Source: Longirhabdus pacifica
GTDB lineage: Bacteria > Bacillota > Bacilli > Paenibacillales > DSM-105158
Direction of reading: 5' to 3'
DNA length: 64,000 nt
Assembly: GCF_004115085.1 (NCBI RefSeq)
Contig: NZ_QXJP01000010.1
Location: 1-64,000, forward strand
The position numbers were made by a program, and so were the translations under genes. Positions 17,598 through 25,949 of this stretch are shown one piece after another (within the stretch, counting starts at the first letter, position 1; the number at the start of each line of letters is the position of its first letter). The notes beneath the pieces are model-generated. The model searched no databases. It saw only the letters and a list, made by a program, of their open reading frames with translations, and was not told the origin of the DNA.

Positions 17598-18611
17598 TAA
17601 AAACATATGTAGCGTATGAAGAAGCACTTTATTTTGCATATAAACGAATTCTAAAATAATGTTAGGATCGTAATCTGGTTCGTATTCTGCCTCTACTAAG
17701 AAATGTATCGTCATCACATATTGGTTCCCTATCGGTAGACAGACGATCTTTTCCACTTGATCGTATGCTGTTATATTTTCAAGTAAGATAGACTGCTGGC
17801 GATGTAAAGCATCCATCATATAATTACTATCTTGATTCATCTGCTGTAAAGATTCACAGGGCGTATCCCCAGCACAACCAACAAGCAGCATGAACTGCTT
17901 CTCTTCATCGTAACGATATAAAGTTGCGCCTATAGCAGTACTTAACAAGACGATCGGTTGAGGTACGTAGTCTTCTGTAGTAACCGTTCCTGATTTTAGT
18001 TGATGAATTAATATAGATAAAATACGATCAAAGGAAAGCTCTGGTGTCATCAGGGAAGTGACAAATCGATAGTAAGCTTGATGCTCTTCTCCTTTTTTAA
18101 TATATTGCTCCATATGATGGGGAGTTTGATTGAGCTCTAAATAACTTTTAAATATGTTGGATAATTGTGCTCTTATATAGTAAAAGGCTTCTTCTGATGA
18201 AGAAAACGCACATATATTTCTTCTGAAATTTGCACTTACTTCATCAATGAAATCCACAATACTACCATGGAGTCGGTCCGATGACTGCTGGTATAGGAAC
18301 CATGTTTCTTGCACAATCAGTGTGATAATCGGTTTGCGGAGTGCTTTCGCTTGTCTGTATTCTGCACGGGTGATACTGATCCCATTTTCCGAAATGTTTG
18401 CACCGCTGCGGTTTCCGATGATCAGGATAACAATGTCTGCTTTGCTAACCGCTTGTAGGCAACTTTTCACGATATCCTCATGTGACCAGTCAAATGTAAT
18501 GGATTCCGACATGATGACAGTGTGTCCAAGATGGTTTTCTATTTGATTACCCAGCGTTTGACGTACGAAATACAAGTCTTTTATCGTGGAGCTGATAAAA
18601 AGATTCAACAT
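17580..18611 (-). CDS. DUF4062 protein with probable C-terminal GAF-like domain
   Basis: The 343-residue protein begins MLNLFISSTIKDLYFVRQTL, the canonical DUF4062 opening (a TIR-like alpha/beta fold often used as a sensing or effector module). Residues about 60-130 continue with IVILIIGNRSG and an ARG-type helix. Residues about 200-340 look like a GAF domain (IGATLYRYDEE, then ENITAYDQVEKIVCLPIG), which would bind a small ligand. AAGGAG precedes the ATG at 18611; the in-frame ATG at 18677 is not supported. It is the last full gene of the first biosynthetic operon, so a signalling or self-protection role is possible. Function is inferred only from domain families. Confidence 0.7.
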   Translation of the reverse strand: MLNLFISSTIKDLYFVRQTLGNQIENHLGHTVIMSESITFDWSHEDIVKSCLQAVSKADIVILIIGNRSGANISENGISITRAEYRQAKALRKPIITLIVQETWFLYQQSSDRLHGSIVDFIDEVSANFRRNICAFSSSEEAFYYIRAQLSNIFKSYLELNQTPHHMEQYIKKGEEHQAYYRFVTSLMTPELSFDRILSILIHQLKSGTVTTEDYVPQPIVLLSTAIGATLYRYDEEKQFMLLVGCAGDTPCESLQQMNQDSNYMMDALHRQQSILLENITAYDQVEKIVCLPIGNQYVMTIHFLVEAEYEPDYDPNIILEFVYMQNKVLLHTLHMFLNNMKK

Positions 18612-18667
18612 CGAAACCGACTCCTTGTAGTATGATATGAGATAGATTATTTTCTCGGTTTTCATTT

Positions 18668-18931
18668 TTACTTGCACTCTTTTTTGTCGGTGAAGGCATG
18701 GATAACGTTTTTTGTTCCGCTGTGGATTCCTACTGCATTTGCAGCTAGTAAAATGCCAATAACAAGTCCTTTTAAGGTGAATTCAATCATAGATAGTGAA
18801 GAGGCAATGCCGAGGATAAGCGCGAAGATAGGTAGTAACTTAGCTGGAATGCCTTGCTTACCTAAAATCCAAACGATAAACATAATCGCAGGAATAAGTG
18901 AAGTTTCATAAAGGGTGATGTCAATAATCAT
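18668..18931 (-). CDS. Holin-like small membrane protein (phage holin superfamily V type)
   Basis: The 87-residue protein has three hydrophobic segments. The pattern GKQGIPAKLLPIFALILG, then KGLVIGILLAAN, then GIHSGTKN, is typical of the Hol44/PF16079 type of phage holins. GGGGGG lies upstream of the ATG at 18931. No lysin or other phage gene is nearby. It sits between the oxidoreductase and the DUF4062 gene within the operon, so it may have been recruited for export, membrane permeabilisation or signalling. Confidence 0.65.
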   Translation of the reverse strand: MIIDITLYETSLIPAIMFIVWILGKQGIPAKLLPIFALILGIASSLSMIEFTLKGLVIGILLAANAVGIHSGTKNVIHAFTDKKECK

Positions 18932-18959
18932 CGTAAGTCCCCCCTTCCTTACCATGTCA

Positions 18960-19958
18960 CTACGTTAAACTTAGCAATGTTTTCATCGTAGATAATGCGG
19001 ATTCTCCACTGCATTCTGCTTGTTCATATGATTCTTGTTTCATACACTGTATAAATTGATCTACCACGCCAGAATGTAAGCCCTGATCTTGACGAATGGC
19101 GAGGTTGACTTGTTCTTCGATGACTTGTCCGTCATGCAAATGAATGCGCAAGCTATTCATCGATTCACCAAAAATTAAGTTGCCTTTTGTCCCATAGAAC
19201 ACCGTGCGATGATCTTGCAGTGGATTGCTCCAGCTTACACTAATGCTGCCTATCGCTCCCTTTTTCATTTTGGCGATGATAACGGCGTTATCTTCAACTT
19301 CTACTTGCTCTCTTTGGTGGTGTGTATACGTACTTACCTGCTCCATTTCATCTTCAAGTAACCAGTGAATGATATCAATTTTGTGTATACCAAGATCACC
19401 GAGCACACCGAAATATGCAAATTTCTCTCGTAAAAACCAACTGTCCTCCCCTTCTATACTCCAGTGCTCAGGACCTCCGTGATGAAAGTTCGTAGTGAAT
19501 TGTGTGATGTTTCCTATGATGTCAGATTGCAATATTTCTTTTGCTTTCTGATAGACGGGATGTAGTCTTTGATTGTGAGCAACAAGAAAGATTTTGTTTT
19601 GTTTTTTTGCTTCTTTTACCATGCGTTCACAATCTTCCATTGTGGTAGCCATCGGTTTTTCAAGCAAAACATGCTTGCCGGCTTGAAGGGAATGCATGCT
19701 GTGTGTAGCGTGAAACTGATTCGGTGTGCAAATGATGACACCATCTAATTGGGGGTGGGCTAACATCGGTTGAATCGATTCATATAGGTGTGGTACGTGG
19801 TAAGTGGAGGCAATTTCCGCTGCTCTAGCGGCTTTCGTGTCACATAATGCGAAAAGATGAACGTCAGGGTGTTCGTATAGTTCTGGGATATGCCTTGTCT
19901 GAGCAATTTTCCCACATCCGATCACACCGATATTGAACTTTTGTTGCAAGGTTATCAA
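18960..19958 (-). CDS. Gfo/Idh/MocA-family NAD(P)-dependent oxidoreductase
   Basis: The 332-residue protein has an N-terminal Rossmann fold (IGVIGCGKIAQTRHIPEL), the family's EKPMA motif with its catalytic Lys, and the GDLGIHKIDIIHWLL helix with catalytic Asp/His positions. The family oxidises or reduces hydroxyl groups of sugars, inositols or related cyclic compounds. Its place in the operon suggests a sugar or cyclitol tailoring step. The start is probably TTG and has only a weak ribosome site, so the N-terminus is uncertain by a few residues. Confidence 0.85.
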   Translation of the reverse strand: MITLQQKFNIGVIGCGKIAQTRHIPELYEHPDVHLFALCDTKAARAAEIASTYHVPHLYESIQPMLAHPQLDGVIICTPNQFHATHSMHSLQAGKHVLLEKPMATTMEDCERMVKEAKKQNKIFLVAHNQRLHPVYQKAKEILQSDIIGNITQFTTNFHHGGPEHWSIEGEDSWFLREKFAYFGVLGDLGIHKIDIIHWLLEDEMEQVSTYTHHQREQVEVEDNAVIIAKMKKGAIGSISVSWSNPLQDHRTVFYGTKGNLIFGESMNSLRIHLHDGQVIEEQVNLAIRQDQGLHSGVVDQFIQCMKQESYEQAECSGESALSTMKTLLSLT

Positions 19959-20020
19959 CTCACTTTAATTTTAATTTATGGTGCTTGATGATCCGCGGCT
20001 TGCTTATGTTGTTATTCGTG

Positions 20021-21763
20021 TTACTGCGCTGTATCGGGCTCGATGATCGTCATCATTTGATCACCAGCAACGTCCTGCATGGTTTGCACTCTTCCGCTTG
20101 GCCATTCAATGGTGAGTTGATCTACTTGTGTGTGACTGCCTAACCCAAAGTGAATTCGCGGATCACTTTGCGCTCCATGAGAGCTTGCCCCATCTCTTTG
20201 TATGACTGTAGTCACACCATTTACTTCTAATGTTACTTTTGCTCCGACTGCATCCGCATTACTAGGATACGTTCCAATTAAGTCAAGTTTTATCCAGTGG
20301 TTTCCTGTTTCATTTTTGTTAATATATAAATTCGGTGTTGCTGCTTGATTAGCAAAAATGAGGTCGAGCATTCCGTTGTTCAAGACATCCAACTCTGCTA
20401 CCCCTCTACTATCACTATCGAAGGTAATTCCAACTTCTTCTGCAATGTTGGTAAAGGAAGACCCGTCATTCCAAAACAAAAATGATTTCTCATAACCAGA
20501 TAAACTTTTATCTTGAAAAGGAATCCAGTTTTTTGCGTCTTCTACAATCTTACCAGGTGTCGTTGCCAGTGTACCTAAATCGAACCAGTAGTCATGTTTT
20601 TTACTAGCAGATAAAAAACCAGTAGCCACGCTTAAGCTATATTCTCCACTGTTATCGACATCAAAAAAATGCGCTCCCCACGAAAAGTCAGCAAGATGTA
20701 CTCCCATTTCAGGTGCTCTGTCGATATACCGTCCCTCTTCGTCTATGTGCCATAGCTGATTTCCTTCTAAAATATACAGTGGTTTACTCACATTACTGAC
20801 ATACATCGCTAAATCTCCGTTATGAAATACATCGGCAAAATCGATATTCATCCCTTTAAACGTATCTTCGCCAATTCCTCTGGATTGCTCCACTTCAACA
20901 AAACGTTTTCCTTCTTCATTGATGTACAACGTATCTGGCCCAAAATCATTCGCGTTATAAATATCTGGCCAACCATCATGATTTAAGTCTGCACTGCCTG
21001 TTGCCAGCGTCCAGCCACGATCTGCTACGCCGAGTTCTTCTGCGACATCAGTGAATACCCCATTATTGTTTTGTAATAGTAAGTTTTTACCCCCGTTTTC
21101 CGCTTTTTCAAAGTCGTTGTGCATAATTTTGGTTGTGGTGAGATTGAACATATCATGTTCTTCGTGAAAATAGGCCCCAATATACAGATCGAGATTTCCG
21201 TCACGATTGTAATCCAGTGACATTGCTTTGGAAAAGTTGCCTACTACAGTGTCGATGCCAGAAGCAGTTGTGACATCCGTAAATGTGCCATCTTGATTAT
21301 TCTCAAACAATTTGCATGCTCCACTCCATGTGCCGACGAACAAGTCAGGAAACGTATCGTTATTGTAATCAAACCATAGCGCGGTTTGTGACACACCGGT
21401 CTGATTCACATCGACCACACCTAATGCTTCCCCCACTTCATGAAATGTTCCGTCACCATTGTTGCGATATAATGCGTTGAACGTTCCTCTTTTTGTATTG
21501 GTGAAATAGAGATCCACAAAACCATCTTGGTCGTAATCTTCAATATATACTCCGGCCCCCGTAGTAGCTAACCAAGGCATAATATTGTCTACTTTGGAAT
21601 CGTAAGTTGGTTTTTCATGTAAAAAGGTGAGGTTTGCTTTTTCCGTTTGATCTTCAAAGGAAAATCCATAGTCTCTGCCTTCTCCCTGTGAAGGTGAACA
21701 AGCGCTAACTACTAAAACAAAACATAAGATGATACTGCATTTTACCCATGATTGAACGCTCAT
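20021..21763 (-). CDS. ASPIC/UnbV (CRTAC1-type) FG-GAP repeat lipoprotein
   Basis: The 580-residue protein has a lipobox signal (VLVVSAC), then a beta-propeller of FG-GAP/VCBS repeats with calcium-type loops such as DYDQDGFVDLYFTN, DYNNDTFPDLFVG and DLNHDGWPDIYNAND. It ends with an ASPIC/UnbV domain (NHWIKLDLIG, GAKVTLE, FGLGSHTQVDQLTIEWPSG). UnbV proteins are conserved accessories of enediyne clusters with no settled role. AAAGGAG lies 11 bases before ATG 21763. The gene stands next to a DUF1702 gene, another enediyne accessory, although no enediyne PKS is present in the window. Confidence 0.88.
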   Translation of the reverse strand: MSVQSWVKCSIILCFVLVVSACSPSQGEGRDYGFSFEDQTEKANLTFLHEKPTYDSKVDNIMPWLATTGAGVYIEDYDQDGFVDLYFTNTKRGTFNALYRNNGDGTFHEVGEALGVVDVNQTGVSQTALWFDYNNDTFPDLFVGTWSGACKLFENNQDGTFTDVTTASGIDTVVGNFSKAMSLDYNRDGNLDLYIGAYFHEEHDMFNLTTTKIMHNDFEKAENGGKNLLLQNNNGVFTDVAEELGVADRGWTLATGSADLNHDGWPDIYNANDFGPDTLYINEEGKRFVEVEQSRGIGEDTFKGMNIDFADVFHNGDLAMYVSNVSKPLYILEGNQLWHIDEEGRYIDRAPEMGVHLADFSWGAHFFDVDNSGEYSLSVATGFLSASKKHDYWFDLGTLATTPGKIVEDAKNWIPFQDKSLSGYEKSFLFWNDGSSFTNIAEEVGITFDSDSRGVAELDVLNNGMLDLIFANQAATPNLYINKNETGNHWIKLDLIGTYPSNADAVGAKVTLEVNGVTTVIQRDGASSHGAQSDPRIHFGLGSHTQVDQLTIEWPSGRVQTMQDVAGDQMMTIIEPDTAQ

Positions 21764-21797
21764 GATTGATTCATCTCCTTTTTGCATATCCAGTTTG

Positions 21798-22745
21798 TTA
21801 ATTTGCTTCACTTAAACGGGCTCTCACTTGATCTAACCACGTTAAATAAAGTTGCTGTTTGGATTGGTGGTACAATTGATCGTATACGTCATCTATAATG
21901 GTAAGCCATTGTTGTATCTTTTTCTCGGTGGTATCAGTTAAATGGGATATAGTGGAGGGAAAATCTGGGGTTTGTAACTTCCTTGCCTGCAAGCCAAAGG
22001 CAAGCCCTTGGCTGTAAGCAGGCAGAAGGTGTGCTGGTATGGAAGCACGGGTTTGGAAAATCCATGGAAGTCGGTCAAAACAACTATATGCGGCGGCTAG
22101 TCCAACACCACTCATGATATCAGCATGAAACCGGCGATGAAACATCGGTAGTGCTTGTATAATCCGTTGGATATGAAATTGATGTTGGAACCATAAACAT
22201 CTTCCCAGTCCTTGGTAGCAAACTCGTTCATGATCTGGACCGAAAGCAGCGTACTTTTTGACTATGTCTTGTAATGGAGTTTGAAATAAACTAGTATGAA
22301 ATCCAACGCCATCAAAGACGATCGATTGGTATACGGGATGAAGATGTAAGAGCCATTTACGATAACCCTCGGTACGAAAACGATACCTTACGAAGAGCCA
22401 CCAACCTAAACCAACGTAATATTGATACAAATAGGCAGGGGATAACGCATGGATATGATGTTCAAAAACCTTCTTCTCGCTTCTCTTGTATAATGTTCTA
22501 GCTCCTAATCCCATTCCCATTCCTTCATATGCAAAACCACGAAAGAAAACATCGTACTGCGCATTCACTTTTCTTTTTGTTTGTTCCATGTCTAACTTAG
22601 GCTGTAAAACGGAATGGTAGCCATACAGAAAAGCTTGCAGTATGGTTTCAAATCGTGTTACAAAAATAGGGTCAGAGCTATGTTTAAGGATGGTCACCTT
22701 CTTTTTCACTTTCGACTCTTTTTGATGAAGCCACCGCCATAGCAT
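21798..22745 (-). CDS. DUF1702-family protein
   Basis: The 315-residue protein shows family features: VFFRGFAYEGMGMGLGARTL near residue 75, a YYVGLGWWLFVRYRF segment, FDGVGFHTSLF and CYQGLGRCLWF, and a MSGVGLAAAYSCFDRLP helix. DUF1702 proteins recur beside UnbV in enediyne clusters and in other polyketide loci; no biochemical function is established. The ATG overlaps the ACP stop codon (TAATG), so the two are translationally coupled, which suggests that DUF1702 acts on ACP-bound material. This last point is inference. Confidence 0.8.
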   Translation of the reverse strand: MLWRWLHQKESKVKKKVTILKHSSDPIFVTRFETILQAFLYGYHSVLQPKLDMEQTKRKVNAQYDVFFRGFAYEGMGMGLGARTLYKRSEKKVFEHHIHALSPAYLYQYYVGLGWWLFVRYRFRTEGYRKWLLHLHPVYQSIVFDGVGFHTSLFQTPLQDIVKKYAAFGPDHERVCYQGLGRCLWFQHQFHIQRIIQALPMFHRRFHADIMSGVGLAAAYSCFDRLPWIFQTRASIPAHLLPAYSQGLAFGLQARKLQTPDFPSTISHLTDTTEKKIQQWLTIIDDVYDQLYHQSKQQLYLTWLDQVRARLSEAN

Positions 22746-23008
22746 TACCCTTTACCTTTTTCTTCTACTGCATGTACTAAATCGGCAAGCGTTTCTAAAT
22801 TAGCGAGTTCTTTTTCTTCCATTCTAACGCCAAAATTTCTTTCTAGATGCACCGCTAATTCTAGTGCACTTAATGAATCTACACCCCAATCTTCTAGTGG
22901 TTTTTGTAGACTTTCTTCTATTTGATCTGTTTCAGGCATTTCGCCTTCCCCTGTCACTTCCATCGTGATCTCAATAAGTTTGATTTTTACTTCATTCATA
23001 TCTAGCAT
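22745..23008 (-). CDS. Acyl carrier protein (first block)
   Basis: The 87-residue four-helix carrier has the phosphopantetheine motif GVDSLSALELAVHLE with Ser45 as attachment point. AGGAGTG precedes the ATG. It is embedded between DUF1702 and the ketoreductase in an operon with three ketosynthase-type genes, so it is the likely carrier of the growing chain. No phosphopantetheinyl transferase is present in the window, so a host enzyme must activate it. Confidence 0.92.
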   Translation of the reverse strand: MLDMNEVKIKLIEITMEVTGEGEMPETDQIEESLQKPLEDWGVDSLSALELAVHLERNFGVRMEEKELANLETLADLVHAVEEKGKG

Positions 23009-23031
23009 GATAGGGACACTCCTTTTTATTT

Positions 23032-23778
23032 TTAGTACATGCCTCCATCTACTACGAGCGTAGATCCTGTCGTGTAAGAGGCTGCATCAGATAACGTATA
23101 TAGGACACTTTGTGCAATTTCTTGTGGCAAACCAAGTCTACGTAGGGGTATATCTCTTTGCATTTTCTTTTTCACTTTATCTTGAATGTCTTTTAGCATG
23201 TCCGTTTCGATATAACCAGGGGCGATCGCATTGATCCTAACGCCCATTGGACCTATTTCTTTAGCTAATGACTTCGTGAAACCGATCACCCCTGCTTTTG
23301 CTGAAGCATAATTGACTTGACCAGCTTGTCCACTAATACCAGATATAGATGCGATGTTGACGATATTTCCTTGTGTCTTCGTTAGAACGGGAATGAGTCG
23401 TTTGCAAATGGTAAACAACGCTTCTATGCTCACTTGGTATACTTGCTGCCAATCTTCAGGATCCATTTTGTATAAAGGACGATCGCGCAATAATCCGGCA
23501 TTGTTAATGACATAGTCTATCGGCATCTTTTCCATTTGAGTCATAACATTTTCGATATCTGCTGGTTTGGTAAAATCTGCTTGAATGGCATACACTAGCT
23601 CTGTTTTCTCATTACATGTTGCTACTAATGCCTTCGCTGCTTGAACGTCTTTTGCATAAGTGAAATACACACGCGCACCTGCTTTGGCTAGGGCTTGAAC
23701 AATCGCAGCACCAATACCACGTGAACCTCCTGTGACAATGGCGGTTTTTCCTTCAAAATTCCATATGACTTGACTCAT
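23032..23778 (-). CDS. 3-oxoacyl-ACP reductase (FabG-type SDR ketoreductase)
   Basis: The 248-residue short-chain dehydrogenase has the NADP-binding GGSRGIG loop, NNAG, and the catalytic Ser144-Tyr157-Lys161 set (in NIASISG and YASAK). The C-terminal VDGGM is typical of FabG. AAAGGAG lies 8 bases before ATG 23778; the upstream in-frame start at 23835 lies in the previous gene. It would reduce beta-keto-ACP intermediates made by the neighbouring ketosynthases. No dehydratase is found in this block; the two hotdog proteins at 54.2-55.1 kb could take the next step. Confidence 0.9.
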   Translation of the reverse strand: MSQVIWNFEGKTAIVTGGSRGIGAAIVQALAKAGARVYFTYAKDVQAAKALVATCNEKTELVYAIQADFTKPADIENVMTQMEKMPIDYVINNAGLLRDRPLYKMDPEDWQQVYQVSIEALFTICKRLIPVLTKTQGNIVNIASISGISGQAGQVNYASAKAGVIGFTKSLAKEIGPMGVRINAIAPGYIETDMLKDIQDKVKKKMQRDIPLRRLGLPQEIAQSVLYTLSDAASYTTGSTLVVDGGMY

Positions 23779-23791
23779 TTCTTGTTCTCCT

Positions 23792-25045
23792 TTATGTGCA
23801 GGATTTAAATATACCAGCAGCCTGAAATCCAGCAAACGCGGGAACGGCTTTCATTGCTGTTTTTACTTTTTTCTCCTTTGTTGCTGTTACAATGGGTAGG
23901 TTCAGTTTGGGATCGCTGTTGTTGGAAAATAACGTTTTCGGTACGATTCCACTTTTCATGGCATGAATGAGCAATATCGTTTCAATCATGTTGCAAGCGC
24001 CTAACGTATGTCCGGTGTAACCTTTAAATGCTGTGACGTCTGGAATGTGTTGGCCTTGGAATACCGAATGAATTTCTTTGGCTTCATACAAATCCCACAT
24101 CGGACTTCCTGTGCCGTGAGGGACAATTAAATCAATATTTGCATCTGCAAAACGTTGCACTGCGTCGGTCATGACTTTGCTATATAAGTGTTTACTCACA
24201 TCGGGCAGTGTCATATGCCATGTATCTTGCGAGAAGCTTCCACCGGCATATTCGCAGTATGGCTCGGCCTGGCGACGCTCAGCATGGGCATGGGATTCCA
24301 ATATAATCGCTCCTGCTCCATCTCCCAGCACGGAACCGCTGCGCTCCAGATCAAATGGTTTAATTTCTCCTATATGCGACATTGCTCCTCGTTCTTGCAA
24401 CCATAAATGTTCGGACACGTGGGCATAATCAGAGCAAGCGACGATAGCGACGTCCGTTGTATTGCTGGCAATGAGCTGTCTGCCTAGTTCGAGTGCGTAC
24501 AACCCTGATGCACAAGCATTGTTGGTGACGTAATTGTGACCATGGATGTCGAAGATATGAGCTAAATAAAATAAATAAGGAAATGTTTGTAATTGATACA
24601 GTTGATCTACGTATTCGTCATATGCACGAATAAACGTTTTGTTTTCTCTATGTTGTGCCGAATTGATATCTTCTGTGAGTCGCTCCACATACTTCACCAT
24701 ACCTAAATTCTCATGTCCAATAATAATGGATACAGTACTTTCTTTTGTCAGGTTCAGCTTGGCATCTTCCAATGCCATATGAATCGAAGCAAGTAAATAT
24801 TGAAAATCACAATCATGCAGTAATCCCCATTCTTCCACTCGTTCCAAGATGTGAGGCTCAAACCATTGTGATAAATCTAATTCCCCGATTTGAAAGCAAG
24901 GAAATTGATCTGTTTCATCAAATCCAATTTGGTAGGGGCGATGGGACATCACTTCTTTCTCTTGTAAAACAGCGTTCCAAGCTTGTTCGTTGCCGATGCC
25001 TCCTGCCGTAAGCATCGACGTTCCTGTTACGATAGCTTTGTTCAA
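23792..25045 (-). CDS. Beta-ketoacyl-ACP synthase (KS-B), FabF-like
   Basis: The 417-residue thiolase-fold enzyme keeps the full condensing triad: Cys178 in NNACASG, His310 in VPHGTGS and His346 in KGYTGHTLGA. The start is TTG at 25045 with AGGAGG eight bases upstream and overlaps the stop of the preceding gene. The loop between residues 115 and 160 is unlike housekeeping FabF. With the shortened KS-like partner directly upstream it resembles a KS/chain-length-factor pair of type II polyketide systems. Confidence 0.85.
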   Translation of the reverse strand: MNKAIVTGTSMLTAGGIGNEQAWNAVLQEKEVMSHRPYQIGFDETDQFPCFQIGELDLSQWFEPHILERVEEWGLLHDCDFQYLLASIHMALEDAKLNLTKESTVSIIIGHENLGMVKYVERLTEDINSAQHRENKTFIRAYDEYVDQLYQLQTFPYLFYLAHIFDIHGHNYVTNNACASGLYALELGRQLIASNTTDVAIVACSDYAHVSEHLWLQERGAMSHIGEIKPFDLERSGSVLGDGAGAIILESHAHAERRQAEPYCEYAGGSFSQDTWHMTLPDVSKHLYSKVMTDAVQRFADANIDLIVPHGTGSPMWDLYEAKEIHSVFQGQHIPDVTAFKGYTGHTLGACNMIETILLIHAMKSGIVPKTLFSNNSDPKLNLPIVTATKEKKVKTAMKAVPAFAGFQAAGIFKSCT

Positions 25046-25875
25046 AGGGTTTCGCCTCCTGTTCCATACAGATGGATATGACTTTGTGGTTGCTGGTCTG
25101 AAGTAATGTGATATTGTTTCACCTGGCCTTGTTGTATTTGCTCTGCTGCATAAGTTAAAGCAAGAGGAAGATAGCACGGTTTAATGTGAACAGGGTGTAT
25201 ATCTCCTTGGATTTTCTGTTTATCTGCATCGTGATCTGTCCACCATTTTAAGTAGACCGGTGAATCCGTATCGTTTTCTTCTACGACACTGAGCCTTATG
25301 GCACTGATGGATTCACATTGAAAAGTGTACGGGATATTTTTTGCATCAAATGATGATGGTGGAAATAAGTTAATCATACAGAGTACGATTTCATCGACGC
25401 GATGCTGCTTTAGCATGTCATGTGCATAGTGCACCATGTTGATCCCGTTTCGATCTCCGTCAGATAACGTTACGTTCACTCCTGTCATATGAAATTTTTC
25501 TGCTAAATGCCCGCCGATAGCATTAAGTACCGTCTCTGGAAATATACCGGGACTCGTGTTATTTACACCAAATTGCTTGGCTTCCTCATCTAAACTTACA
25601 ATGGAATGTAAATTGGAAACGGTTGTACCGACGATACAACCGATGCGATCTGGAGGTACAGCAATGTCTTTCTGTAGTGCTTGTTTCACAGCGAGGTATG
25701 CATACTTTGCAGCTGTGGACCACTTGTGCAATCCTTTGAATTTCGCATCTTTCAGGTTTTCTGCAATACTGCTATCATAGTATTGCTCCATTTGATTCAA
25801 ATTTTCTATATGTGACCATGCTTTGTTCTGTTTTGGCATAACGGTACCGTAGCCTGTCATTTTAAATTCAACCAT
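25042..25875 (-). CDS. Shortened ketosynthase-like protein without catalytic Cys (KS-C, possible chain-length-factor analogue)
   Basis: The 277-residue protein matches the N-terminal half of the KS fold: IGCIVGTTVSNLHSI, then NTSPGIFPETVLNAIGGHLA, then VNVTLSDGDRNGINMVHYAH where active KSs have the Cys motif. The Cys is replaced and the C-terminal half with both His residues is missing or strongly altered. It is coupled to KS-B by a four-base overlap. Chain-length factors also lack the Cys but are full length (about 400 aa), so this is a divergent or reduced partner subunit. Function as a partner is inferred from position. Confidence 0.7.
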   Translation of the reverse strand: MVEFKMTGYGTVMPKQNKAWSHIENLNQMEQYYDSSIAENLKDAKFKGLHKWSTAAKYAYLAVKQALQKDIAVPPDRIGCIVGTTVSNLHSIVSLDEEAKQFGVNNTSPGIFPETVLNAIGGHLAEKFHMTGVNVTLSDGDRNGINMVHYAHDMLKQHRVDEIVLCMINLFPPSSFDAKNIPYTFQCESISAIRLSVVEENDTDSPVYLKWWTDHDADKQKIQGDIHPVHIKPCYLPLALTYAAEQIQQGQVKQYHITSDQQPQSHIHLYGTGGETL

Positions 25876-25949
25876 GAAATTTCTCCTTTAAACTTTAAAC
25901 TGAAATAAATCTTTAATGCATGCGTTGCATAGTAAATAAGACAAATATG

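Noticed and set aside
18668-18931. Prophage remnant signalled by the holin-like gene
   Set aside because: No lysin, capsid, integrase or attachment site is nearby and the gene is embedded in a coherent operon.
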